Assembly: GCF_002994635.1 (NCBI RefSeq)
Contig: NZ_PVNL01000118.1
Coordinates: 161,693-225,692 of the forward strand
DNA from: Enhygromyxa salina
GTDB taxonomy: Bacteria; Myxococcota_A; Polyangia; Nannocystales; Nannocystaceae
Direction: 5' to 3'
Length of the DNA: 64,000 bases
Below the pieces are notes generated by a model. That model saw only the letters and a program-made list of their open reading frames with translations. It was not told the DNA's origin and made no database searches. This document shows, one piece after another, positions 56,131 to 64,000 of the stretch (the first letter of the stretch is position 1; every line of letters begins with the position of its first letter). A program made the position numbers and the translations under genes.

Positions 56131-59100
56131 ATGACCTCAGATGATGGCTTGCCGGGCGATGACAAGCTCGGGCACGGTGGACCGGTGGCCCAACCTCCCG
56201 TGAGCGAGCGCTCGCTCGAGCCGATCGGCGTGGCCCAGCGCTGGGCCTGCGCGGATCAGCGCGAGCTGTGGCGACTGCCGCCTAGTCACCAGCGCGCGGC
56301 CGATGAATTGCTCGTGCTCGGGCGGGCCGGGATCGGGGGGTTCATCGAGGGCGGGCCGGATCCGAGCGACGGGCGGCCGTGGCTGGTCCGCGCGCAGATC
56401 GAGACCAAGCTACCGGCGCTCTTGGGGACCCATGAAGGTCTGCCGCTCAGCTGGCGACCCGTCGTCGGCTTGGTCGCGGACCTGGCCCGCGCGCTCGCGG
56501 CCGCCGAGTCTCGCGGGCTGTTCCCGGGCTTGCTGCGGCCGACGAACGTGGTGATCGAGCCGAGCGTGTGGGTCCTCGCCGACGCGCTGGTCCACGCCCG
56601 CGTCGACGCGCCGAGCGACCCATCGCCCACCGCCGAGCTGCGACGCGAGTGGCTCACACCCGCGGCCGCGGCCGGTCAACCCGACGACGCGAGCTCCAAC
56701 CGGTGGCTGCTCGGGCTGCTGCTGTACCGGCTGCTGTGTGGGCGCGGACCGTTCGCGGGGCTAGGGCTGCGCAGCGCGATCGATCGGGCGAGCCAGGGTG
56801 TCCCGCCGCTCCCAGACGTGATTGCGCGCGAGCTGCCGCCGGGTTTGCAAGGGCTGATCCTGCGTATCTTGGCGCCTGCGCCCGAGCAGCGGGTGAGCGA
56901 CGCGGCCACGATCCACGCGGAGCTGACCGGGTTCCTGCGCGAGGGCGCGCCCGCAGACCCTAACCCGAACACGACATTGTCGTTCGTCCCGCCGCGCGCC
57001 CCAGCGGCCGCGAGCCCACAGCCAGACCCACCGCCGATCGCTGCCAACGTCAGCGCTACCCCGCGCCCACGTCGCTCGGGTCGCTCGGTGGTCCGGCGGA
57101 TCTTGCGAGCGTCCGCGGTGGTTGGCGTGGTCTGTCTGGGTGTGATCGGTGGTGGTGTGCTGCTCGATCTCGCGGGCGATCCACAGCCGGAGCCGCAGAT
57201 CGAGACGACACCCAAGCCCAAGATCGGCAGCCGCGCCCCGCTCGACGCCGCGCACACCAGCCCCGAAGACTGCGCCAGCTGCCACCCCCGCCAGACCGCC
57301 GAGTGGAAGCGCTCGGTCATGGGCCACTCGGCCAAGAGCCCGCTGTTTCAGGCGCTCGAGATCCTGATTCAGGAGCAGGCTGGGCGCAGCGACGATTGCC
57401 CCGGTGGCGCGGGAGTCCTGCGCACCCAAGATCCCCGCACGGCCTGCCGTGACCCCGACACCAACATCGCGATCACCGGATCGGGCGGCGAGCTGTGGTG
57501 CGCCAACTGTCACACGCCGCGCGAGAACCTGGGCGCGGTGCTGCCTGCGTGGGACGGCCTCGCGCTCAACTCGAGCACCCGTCGGCCGCTGCGGGACCTG
57601 CAGCCGGCCAGCACCACCGAGGGCATCGACTGCGGGTTTTGTCATCAGGTCCACGGGCCGGTCCGTCCGGGCAGCGAGCGCGCGGGCTTCTACGAGGGCA
57701 ACCCGAGCTGGCTGTCCACGGTGACCGGGCAGACCTTCGAGATGCGCCCCGAGGATCGCGTGGGCCAGGCGGGCATCGCCAATAGCGGCTACATCTTGGA
57801 TCCCGCCGAGCTGATCGCGGGGGCCCCCGGCCGCCCCGACGCGCCGCTGGTCCCCGGGGGCGTGCACCGCCGACCCAGCGACGACGCCCGCGCGTACCTG
57901 CGCTCGAGCCAGTTTTGCGGCGCCTGTCACGACGTGCGCCTGTTTGGCACCGACGCGATCGCAGGCCCCAATCGCGGCGAACACTTCAGGCGGCTGCGCA
58001 ACGCGTACAGCGAGTGGGCCGACTGGGCATCCCTCGAGCGACGCGCGGGGCGTGACGCGGCCGACTGCCAGGACTGCCACATGAGCAGCTTCCCGGGTGT
58101 GTGCGTCAGCGGAGATCCACCCGCCCCGGTCGCGGGCGAGCCGGATATCGTCGCGCTGCGCAACGGCTGCCCGCCCGGCACCCACTTCGAGTCGCGCAAC
58201 CCCGGCGAGCTCCCGCACCTGCGCGTGGCCGCGGGCTCCGGCGAGCCCAGCGACGTCTCCACCCACTATTTTTCCGGCGTCGACATTCCGCTGACTCCGG
58301 AGTTCGACGATCACTATATTGATCAGCCCGAGCTCGACGCCGCTGGGATCCCACTCGGCGGTGATCAACGGCGCGACCTGCTGCTCGGCCGCAGCTTTCG
58401 GTTTGAGCTTGGCGAGCCCGTGCTGGTGCCCGGCGGGCGCAAGCTCGAGGTTCCGGTGGTGATCGAGAACACTGGCGCGGGCCACAAGATCCCGGCGGGG
58501 TTCTCTCAAGAGCGAGAGTTCTGGGTCCACCTGCGTATCACTGACGCCGAGGGGCGGGTCGTCTACGAGGTCGGCCGGGTCGATCGTGGCGACGAGGATC
58601 TGCGCGACAAGCTGTTTGTCTCGGTCAACGTCAGTGATCGCATCGTGAATCAGCAGGGGCAGCCACTCGGCATGTTTGGCGCGGACGTCCGCGATGGACC
58701 CGACGTCCCGCAGTGGCAATCGCTCGACGGCGGCGGTGAGTTCGACCCGGCCACGCGGTTTCGCGGGCGTGGTTTGATCAACCTGCAAAACGGGTTCTTG
58801 CGCTGCGTGAAGTGCATCGGCTTCATCGACCGCGCGGGCCGCTGCCTGCCACGCGACGCCAGCCAGGAGCTCCACCGCGCGGCGCGGTTCGACGACGCAC
58901 CGTTCGACATCGACACTGGCGAGTGTCAGTCGAATTTGTTCGGCGAAGAATCCCTGTTCGAGATCTACTTCCCGGTTGGCTCGCTCGACGCGACCCGCGG
59001 CGTGGTCAAGGGTCCCGACGCGATCATCGACCTGCGCTCAGCCCCGCCGGGCGTGCCGATGCAGTGGACCTACGATCTGCCTATCTCGAGCTTCAAGGCG

Positions 59101-59292
59101 CCATTCGAGATCGAGGCGCAGCTCTTGTTCCGATCGTTCCCGCCGTTTCTGATCAAGGCCTTCGCCGACTACGAGACCCGCCAGGCGGCGGCCGGGCTGC
59201 GGCCGAGCGGTCCGCTGGTGACCCGTGAGATGCTCAGCAAGCTCGAGGTCGTCGAGATCGCCACCCACACCCGGACCGTCGCCGCCCCCTGA
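56131..59292 (+). CDS. Pseudokinase - membrane helix - pentahaem cytochrome c fusion
   Basis: 1,053 residues from ATG 56131 (ATG 56110 and others are in frame). Residues about 25-275 have the outline of a Hanks kinase C-lobe: LVADLARALAAAESRGLF, LRPTNVVIEPSVWVLADAL where HRDLKPEN and DFG should be, and RWLLGLLLYRLLCGRGPFAG like the YSLGxxLYELLxGxxPF helix. The catalytic Asp residues and the Lys are absent, hence a pseudokinase. A membrane helix (about 325-350) leads to the outside part with five CxxCH haem sites at 381, 457, 501, 596 and 646, then a beta-rich domain. Family of the haem part resembles multihaem cytochromes. First gene of a three-gene electron-transfer operon. Confidence 0.82.
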   Translation: MTSDDGLPGDDKLGHGGPVAQPPVSERSLEPIGVAQRWACADQRELWRLPPSHQRAADELLVLGRAGIGGFIEGGPDPSDGRPWLVRAQIETKLPALLGTHEGLPLSWRPVVGLVADLARALAAAESRGLFPGLLRPTNVVIEPSVWVLADALVHARVDAPSDPSPTAELRREWLTPAAAAGQPDDASSNRWLLGLLLYRLLCGRGPFAGLGLRSAIDRASQGVPPLPDVIARELPPGLQGLILRILAPAPEQRVSDAATIHAELTGFLREGAPADPNPNTTLSFVPPRAPAAASPQPDPPPIAANVSATPRPRRSGRSVVRRILRASAVVGVVCLGVIGGGVLLDLAGDPQPEPQIETTPKPKIGSRAPLDAAHTSPEDCASCHPRQTAEWKRSVMGHSAKSPLFQALEILIQEQAGRSDDCPGGAGVLRTQDPRTACRDPDTNIAITGSGGELWCANCHTPRENLGAVLPAWDGLALNSSTRRPLRDLQPASTTEGIDCGFCHQVHGPVRPGSERAGFYEGNPSWLSTVTGQTFEMRPEDRVGQAGIANSGYILDPAELIAGAPGRPDAPLVPGGVHRRPSDDARAYLRSSQFCGACHDVRLFGTDAIAGPNRGEHFRRLRNAYSEWADWASLERRAGRDAADCQDCHMSSFPGVCVSGDPPAPVAGEPDIVALRNGCPPGTHFESRNPGELPHLRVAAGSGEPSDVSTHYFSGVDIPLTPEFDDHYIDQPELDAAGIPLGGDQRRDLLLGRSFRFELGEPVLVPGGRKLEVPVVIENTGAGHKIPAGFSQEREFWVHLRITDAEGRVVYEVGRVDRGDEDLRDKLFVSVNVSDRIVNQQGQPLGMFGADVRDGPDVPQWQSLDGGGEFDPATRFRGRGLINLQNGFLRCVKCIGFIDRAGRCLPRDASQELHRAARFDDAPFDIDTGECQSNLFGEESLFEIYFPVGSLDATRGVVKGPDAIIDLRSAPPGVPMQWTYDLPISSFKAPFEIEAQLLFRSFPPFLIKAFADYETRQAAAGLRPSGPLVTREMLSKLEVVEIATHTRTVAAP

Positions 59293-59294
59293 CC

Positions 59295-61691
59295 ATGTCC
59301 ACGACCTGGCCCGACTCGCTGTTCACGGCGCCGATCCTGCGCGGGCTCGATCCGGCGGGGCGCCGCGCGGTCGAGAACGCGGGGCGCCTGCACAAGTACG
59401 AGGCCGGTCAGCGGGTGTTCGCGGTCGACGAGCTCGGCGACAGCTTCTTCGTGGTCAACCGCGGCGAGGTCGAGCTGCGCGCCCACACCCGCAAGGGCCT
59501 CGACGAGTCGGTCCATCTGCGGGTCGCCCGAGCGGGCGAGACCTTCGGCGAAGAGTCCACGCTGCCAGGCGGGCGCCGACGCAGCGACGCGATCACCAAG
59601 ACACCGGTCGAGCTCGCGGAGATCCCCGCGGCCCTGTTTCAGCGCGCGCTCGGTCGCAGCGGCGGCGACGCGCGCGAGGCCCCAGAGCAGCGCCTGCTTC
59701 GACGTCGGGCCACCGCGGATCTGCTGCGCCAGGTCAGCCTCGCCGAGGCGCTGCCCGAGACCGACTTCGAGCTGCTGCTCGACGCCGCCGAGCACCGCGA
59801 GCTGCGGCGTGGCGAGCGGGTCTACGCGGCCGGCGACGTCAGCGATGGACTGTGGTTGATCACGCACGGGCTCGTGCAATTGCAGACCGAGGAGCCCGAC
59901 GGCGGCGTCGTGGTCCGAGCTTACCTTTCCGACGGCGACTTCTTCGGCGACACCGAGCTGCTCGACGGCGAGCGACGCAGCTTGTTCGCCGTCGCAACCG
60001 GCGAGAGTCACCTGTTGTTGATCGCGCCCAAAGCGTTTCGCAGCCTGGTCGATCGCAACCCCCACGTGATCCCGCGACTGCGTCGGATCTCCGCGTCCCG
60101 CGAGGCCCGGCAGGCCGCGACCGTCGAGGCGTCACCGCACACGACCCGCCACGTGTTCGCGGATCTGTATCGCATGCAGATGGCGCGGTCGCTGCTGACG
60201 ATCGATCAAGACGCGTGCGTCCGCTGTGGTCACTGCGCGTGGAGCTGCGAGCAAGTCCACGGAGTCGCGCGGCTGGTCCGGCGCGGCGACAAGGTCGTGA
60301 CCTCGCTGCGGGTGCTCGACGGCGGGGAGGCGGCCCGCGAGCTGCTGCTGCCCAACTCGTGCCAGCACTGCAAGAACCCGGTGTGCATGATCGACTGCCC
60401 GACCGGGGCGATCGGTCGGGATCCGCAGGGCGAGGTGTTCATCCGCGAGGACCTGTGCACGGGCTGCGGCAACTGTGCGAAGGCCTGCCCGTGGGAGAAC
60501 ATTCGCATGGCGCCGCGCACGATCGCGGCTGGCAAGCCGACCCGCGATCAATTCGCGCCGAGCCTGATCGCCGCCGCCGAGCGGCGCTCGCTCAGCCTCG
60601 AGTCGATGTTCCCGGAGGTCGCGACCAAGTGTGATCTGTGCCGCGACTACGAGGCTCCGGCCTGCGTGCAGTCGTGCCCGACCGAGGCGATCATCCGCCT
60701 CGAGCCCGAGCGCGACTTCGCCGAGGTGGCGTCGATGCTGAACCTCGGGGATACCGGTCCGGCCTCGCGGCGTCTGGTGATCCCATGGGGCGGGATCTTC
60801 GTGGGGCTCGCGGCGGCGGCGGGGCTGTCTCTGCTGATCGCGGCGGTCGGGCTGTCGGCGCGCGGGCAGCTCTCGCCCGCGACTGGGCCCGGACTGCTCG
60901 CGGGCGTCAGCGCGGCGCTCGCGATGCTGGGCCTGGTCGCGCACGCGCTGCCCAAGCGCCTGGTCTCGCGGTGGATGCGACCCAAGCAGCGGCAGGCCAG
61001 CGCGCGCGCTTTGGCCGAGGACAAGCCTGCCCCGATCACCCGCTCGAAGATCCGGCCGTACTACCTGGCCCATCTCAGCCTCGGCTTGCTGCTGCCTGGG
61101 CTCGTGCTCGCCCACACCGGGCTGTCGGTCCCCGCCAACGCGGCCGGGACCCTGGCGATCCTCAGCTGGATGACGCTCGGGCTCGGCATGTTCGGCGGTG
61201 CTTGCTACGCGCTGATCCCCTCGCGTCTGACCAAGCTCGAGCGCGGTGGGGCGCTGCCCGAGGATCTGGTCCGCGAGCGCGAGCTGCTGCTCGATCGGCT
61301 GCAACGCGAGCTGTCGGGCAAGTCCGGGGTGCTCAAGCAACTTGTCGCGCAACAGCTACTGCCGTGGGCCAGGGCTCCGCTCGGCTCGCTCGAGCTCGTC
61401 GCTTCGGGCCGTGATCTGGGCGCGACGCGGTCGTTGCTGCGCGAGCGCGTGGAGGCCAGCTTGCCGGCCGAGCTGCGTCGCGATGGCGGCCGCCCCCACG
61501 CGCGCGAGCAGGCGCTCGCGGGCCTCGAGCCGCTGCTGCGCACCTGCGTCGAGCTGCGCGCGCTTCCAGCCCGGCGTCTGCTCACCGCGCTGCTGCGTGG
61601 GTGGTTGGGCCCCCACGTGCTGCTGACCGGCGCGCTGCTGGTCGCGCTGGTGGTTCACGTTGTCGCGGTCACGCTGTTCGCGGGTGGGTGA
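59295..61691 (+). CDS. Double cNMP-binding domain, four [4Fe-4S] cluster, membrane ferredoxin protein
   Basis: 798 residues, ATG two bases after the previous stop. Two cNMP/CRP-type beta-barrels at about 15-115 and 145-265 (GDSFFVVNRGEVELRA..GETFGEESTLPGGRRRSDA; SDGLWLITHGLVQLQ..GDFFGDTELLDGERRSLFA). From residue 308 ferredoxin motifs CVRCGHCAWSC, CQHCKNPVCMIDCP, CTGCGNCAKACP and CDLCRDYEAPACVQSCP give 16 Cys, enough for four [4Fe-4S] clusters, as in HybA/DmsB-type subunits. From about 500 come membrane helices (IFVGLAAAAGLSLLIAAVGL, LSLGLLLPGLVLAHTGL with candidate haem His, and LLTGALLVALVVHVVAVTLF). Conserved cyclic-nucleotide residues are uncertain. Confidence 0.85.
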   Translation: MSTTWPDSLFTAPILRGLDPAGRRAVENAGRLHKYEAGQRVFAVDELGDSFFVVNRGEVELRAHTRKGLDESVHLRVARAGETFGEESTLPGGRRRSDAITKTPVELAEIPAALFQRALGRSGGDAREAPEQRLLRRRATADLLRQVSLAEALPETDFELLLDAAEHRELRRGERVYAAGDVSDGLWLITHGLVQLQTEEPDGGVVVRAYLSDGDFFGDTELLDGERRSLFAVATGESHLLLIAPKAFRSLVDRNPHVIPRLRRISASREARQAATVEASPHTTRHVFADLYRMQMARSLLTIDQDACVRCGHCAWSCEQVHGVARLVRRGDKVVTSLRVLDGGEAARELLLPNSCQHCKNPVCMIDCPTGAIGRDPQGEVFIREDLCTGCGNCAKACPWENIRMAPRTIAAGKPTRDQFAPSLIAAAERRSLSLESMFPEVATKCDLCRDYEAPACVQSCPTEAIIRLEPERDFAEVASMLNLGDTGPASRRLVIPWGGIFVGLAAAAGLSLLIAAVGLSARGQLSPATGPGLLAGVSAALAMLGLVAHALPKRLVSRWMRPKQRQASARALAEDKPAPITRSKIRPYYLAHLSLGLLLPGLVLAHTGLSVPANAAGTLAILSWMTLGLGMFGGACYALIPSRLTKLERGGALPEDLVRERELLLDRLQRELSGKSGVLKQLVAQQLLPWARAPLGSLELVASGRDLGATRSLLRERVEASLPAELRRDGGRPHAREQALAGLEPLLRTCVELRALPARRLLTALLRGWLGPHVLLTGALLVALVVHVVAVTLFAGG

Positions 61692-61698
61692 GCTTCAG

Positions 61699-63846
61699 AT
61701 GCCGAGTCGCGACCAACCACCGACACCGAGCAGCGCGCCCGCGCTGGTTCGACTGCCACAGGGCATCCGCGGGCGGCGACGCAGCGCGCCAAAGATCGAG
61801 CGCAGCTCCGACGTCACGCGCACCCGTGGGTGGTTGGTCGGTAGTTTGACCGGCGCGCTCGGGTTGCTGGCCGCGCTGGTGTTCACCGGGGGCGACGCGG
61901 TCAAGACGGGCGGTCGCGCGATCTCCCGGCCCCATCGGCTCGCCGGGCTCGACTGCAGCAGCTGCCACGGCGACGCCCGACCCGGACCCGCCACCGCGCA
62001 GCACGATCCCGCCAGCGCCTGCGCCACCTGCCACACGCAGCAACGCTCGCAGCGAGCCCCCCACGCGGCCCTGCTCGCCAGCCAGACCATGCGCTGCACG
62101 ACCTGCCACCAGATCCACACGGCGATGGGTGGCGTGGCCTTCGTTCCGGGCGAGCCCGCGATCCGCTGGCGCAACGGCGGCGAGGGCCCGCTCCCGCAGC
62201 TCGAGCCGATCGGCACGCGTGGTTGGTCGGGGCGCGAGGCTGCCAGCGTCGCGTTGGTCGAGCTCTCGGCCTGCTCGACCTGCCACGATCCCGAGCGCGC
62301 CGACGATCCCATGGCTCACTGCGCGCTCGCGGGTCATCGCGGGCCGACCGACGCGGCCGTGTGCTTCGACGAGCACACTCCGCTGTTGGTCGCAGCGGGC
62401 AGCGAGCGCGCGGCGCTGTGGGAGCTCAGCCGTGAGGCCGCCGCACTCGAAGCCCCGACCGACGCCGCGCCTTCGAGCGGCGGTTGGCTCGCGCCGTTTT
62501 GGTGGTTGAGCGCGAGCCTGGCCGCTGGCGGCCTGGGCCTGGGTGCGACGCGGCTGTGGGCGCGGCGACGCGATCGCATCCAGCTCGAGGTCATGGCCAA
62601 GCTCGCGCAGGAACAGGCCGGCAACCAGGCCGACGCCTCGCTGCGGCCGGCCGAGCGACGGCGACTCCCGACGATCGACGCCACGACTTGCATCGGATGC
62701 AGCGCCTGCATCGACGCCTGCCCCTACGACGTGCTGGAGATGCGGGCCTACGTCGCGGTCGTCAGCAAGCCCGACGACTGCTGCGGGCTCACGCTGTGTG
62801 AGCAGCGATGTCCCAACGGATCGCTGATCATCAGCGAGGGCGAGCGCATCGCGGAGCTGCCCCGGATCGACGACGCGCTCGCGGCCACGGGCGCGCCGGG
62901 GGTCCACCTCGCTGGCGACGTCACCGGGCTCCCGCTGATCCGCAACGCGATCAACCAGGGCGCCCACGCGGTCGCGGCGATCGCGGAGTCACTCCGCAAC
63001 GGCCCCCGCGGCGGCGGCGAGCAGCTCGATCTAATCATCGTCGGCGCCGGCCCAGCGGGGATCAGCGCCGCGCTCGAGGCCGAGCAGCAGCGCCTGCGCT
63101 ACATCGTGCTCGAGCAAGCCACCGCGGCCCAGAGCATCCGCAGCTTCCCGCGCGGCAAGCTGGTGTTCGATCAACCGCTCGGCATGCCCATGGTCGGCGA
63201 GCTGTGGCTGCGCGAGTCGACCAAGGAGGAGCTGCTCGGCAAGTGGCTGCGGATCATTCACAGCCACAACCTGAAGATCCGCGAGGGCGTGCGCGTGCGC
63301 GGCTGTGAGCAGCTCGGCGGCGGGCGCCTGCGGGTGCTCGCCAGCGATCTCGACGGCCACCCCGTCAGCCTCGACTGCGCGCGGGTGCTGCTCGCGTTCG
63401 GGCGCCGCGGCTCCCCCCGCCTGCTCGACGCCCCGATCGCCGACGGCATGCTCGACCACGTGCACTACAGCCTGGCCGACGCGCGCAGCTTCGCCGGTCG
63501 CACGATCTGCGTGGTCGGGCTCGGCGACGTCGCGATGGAGGCCGCGATCGGCCTGGTCAACCAACCCGACACCCGCGTCACGATCAGCTACCGCGGGGCC
63601 GACTTCACCCGCGGCAAGCGACGCAACATCGACGAGCTGCGGCGCCTGATCCAGGCCGGCCGGGTCGAGATGCTGTGGAGCACCGAGGTCGTCAACGTCG
63701 AGCCGGGCCGCGTGCAGTTCCGGCAGGTCAAGCGCGACCAAGCCCCGTTCATGCTCCGCGAGGTCGACTCCGTGTTCGTGCTCATCGGCAACATCGCCCC
63801 GACCAAGCTGCTCGACGCGTTTGGCGTACGCACCCTCGGAGGCTGA
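61699..63846 (+). CDS. Membrane-spanning tetrahaem cytochrome c - ferredoxin - FAD/NAD(P) oxidoreductase
   Basis: 715 residues from ATG 61699. Residues 45-65 are a first membrane helix. CxxCH sites at 86, 108, 133 and 192 (CSSCH, CATCH, CTTCH, CSTCH) lie outside. A second helix at about 263-287 (WLAPFWWLSASLAAGGLGLG) returns the chain to the cytosol, where CIGCSACIDACPYDVL (331) and CCGLTLCEQRCPNGSLI give ferredoxin-type Cys clusters, and a thioredoxin-reductase-like domain follows with FAD motif IIVGAGPAGISAALEA (about 446) and NAD(P) motif VVGLGDVAMEAAIGL. One polypeptide thus links a cytosolic flavin to periplasmic haems across the membrane. Third gene of the operon. Followed by a strong terminator. 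Confidence 0.88.
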   Translation: MPSRDQPPTPSSAPALVRLPQGIRGRRRSAPKIERSSDVTRTRGWLVGSLTGALGLLAALVFTGGDAVKTGGRAISRPHRLAGLDCSSCHGDARPGPATAQHDPASACATCHTQQRSQRAPHAALLASQTMRCTTCHQIHTAMGGVAFVPGEPAIRWRNGGEGPLPQLEPIGTRGWSGREAASVALVELSACSTCHDPERADDPMAHCALAGHRGPTDAAVCFDEHTPLLVAAGSERAALWELSREAAALEAPTDAAPSSGGWLAPFWWLSASLAAGGLGLGATRLWARRRDRIQLEVMAKLAQEQAGNQADASLRPAERRRLPTIDATTCIGCSACIDACPYDVLEMRAYVAVVSKPDDCCGLTLCEQRCPNGSLIISEGERIAELPRIDDALAATGAPGVHLAGDVTGLPLIRNAINQGAHAVAAIAESLRNGPRGGGEQLDLIIVGAGPAGISAALEAEQQRLRYIVLEQATAAQSIRSFPRGKLVFDQPLGMPMVGELWLRESTKEELLGKWLRIIHSHNLKIREGVRVRGCEQLGGGRLRVLASDLDGHPVSLDCARVLLAFGRRGSPRLLDAPIADGMLDHVHYSLADARSFAGRTICVVGLGDVAMEAAIGLVNQPDTRVTISYRGADFTRGKRRNIDELRRLIQAGRVEMLWSTEVVNVEPGRVQFRQVKRDQAPFMLREVDSVFVLIGNIAPTKLLDAFGVRTLGG

Positions 63847-63999
63847 CTGGGGTTTAGAAAACCAAGAGGCGGCCAGCAAATCACTCGTGATTTGCTGACC
63901 GCCTCGTTCCCCAGTCAGCCCGACCTCGAGCCGAGCGAAGCGAGGTGGCGACACGCGCGGAGGCGAAGCCGAGCACGAGTCGCGTCGGGCTGACTGGGG
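63841..63999. repeat. Nested inverted/direct repeats around the operon end
   Basis: ggctgactgggg occurs at 63841-63852 (carrying the stop codon) and at 63988-63999, with its exact complement ccccagtcagcc at 63909-63920. The longer pair ccccagtcagcccgac (63909-63924) and gtcgggctgactgggg (63984-63999) is a perfect 16-bp inverted repeat. The middle copy can pair with either flank, in mutually exclusive structures. Confidence 0.9.
63866..63905 (+). terminator. Terminator of the electron-transfer operon
   Basis: gaggcggccagcaaatca and tgatttgctgaccgcctc, an 18-bp stem with one mismatch and loop ctcg, 19 bases after the stop. Weak T content follows, but stem length makes it a clear transcription terminator or stabiliser. 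Confidence 0.85.
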
Positions 64000-64000
64000 T

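Noticed and set aside
56761..58875. 704-codon minus-strand frame opposite the cytochrome gene
   Set aside because: No motif; CxxCH and kinase-like features are on the plus strand.

Overview
The window is very GC-rich (roughly 70% by eye). It has the marks of a myxobacterium, most likely of the Nannocystis/Enhygromyxa type (Myxococcota). There are two trypsin-like proteases with MYXO-CTERM tails (CSC, hydrophobic stretch, Arg cluster), a myxococcal Cys-rich repeat (DUF4215) lipoprotein, an FG-GAP lipoprotein, and a large number of lipoproteins with Asp/Gly/Ala/Glu low-complexity linkers. No rRNA, tRNA, IS element or CRISPR array was seen.

Layout. 1-10.4 kb: an outer-membrane barrel fragment, an Lgt-like membrane protein, a minus-strand operon hom - YbgC-like thioesterase - glpX with overlapping stop/start codons, enolase, and a translationally coupled pair of degenerate M16-like proteins. 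10.4-18.2 kb: small lipoproteins, a WD40 protein, a ZIP-permease fusion with a His-rich tail, a CAP/SCP lipoprotein, a TetR-Mpo1/DUF962 operon with a candidate operator, and argG. 18.2-26.5 kb: an AT-rich orphan secreted protein, a beta-propeller lipoprotein, a nucleotidyltransferase with a 59-residue partner and a coiled-coil gene, rsgA, a FAAH-like amidase and a TonB-like Pro/Glu-rich membrane protein. 26.5-38.7 kb: a minus-strand block with two GT-C glycosyltransferases flanking a PA14 protein, two MYXO-CTERM proteases, a cupin lipoprotein, a Spinster-like MFS transporter and a metallopeptidase-like lipoprotein.

38.9-41.1 kb holds the most striking locus. A 93-residue lipoprotein carries four EASC motifs. 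It is followed by a DUF692 multinuclear iron enzyme and its DUF2063 partner, ending in a strong hairpin. This is the architecture of a bufferin/Hvf-type RiPP operon (Cys modification, copper or other metal binding), but with a lipid-anchored precursor and a non-canonical core motif.

41.5-56 kb: surface lipoproteins (vWA, Cys-rich repeat, a DUF1287-L,D-transpeptidase fusion, FG-GAP), then a decayed stretch with gene relics, a gene interrupted by one in-frame amber codon, an AT-rich orphan lipoprotein, a rhomboid protease, and a vWA protein in an operon with a Ser/Thr kinase. 56.1-63.8 kb: a three-gene electron-transfer operon divergent from that kinase: (i) a pseudokinase fused through one membrane helix to a five-haem cytochrome; (ii) two cNMP-binding domains plus four [4Fe-4S] clusters plus membrane helices; (iii) a membrane-spanning cytochrome c - ferredoxin - FAD/NAD(P) oxidoreductase. 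It ends at an almost perfect 18-bp-stem terminator. Together these could move electrons across the inner membrane under nucleotide or kinase-type control. That is inference from domain order only.

Short tandem repeats (8-12 bp units) carry the stop codons of three genes, a recurring feature of this window.
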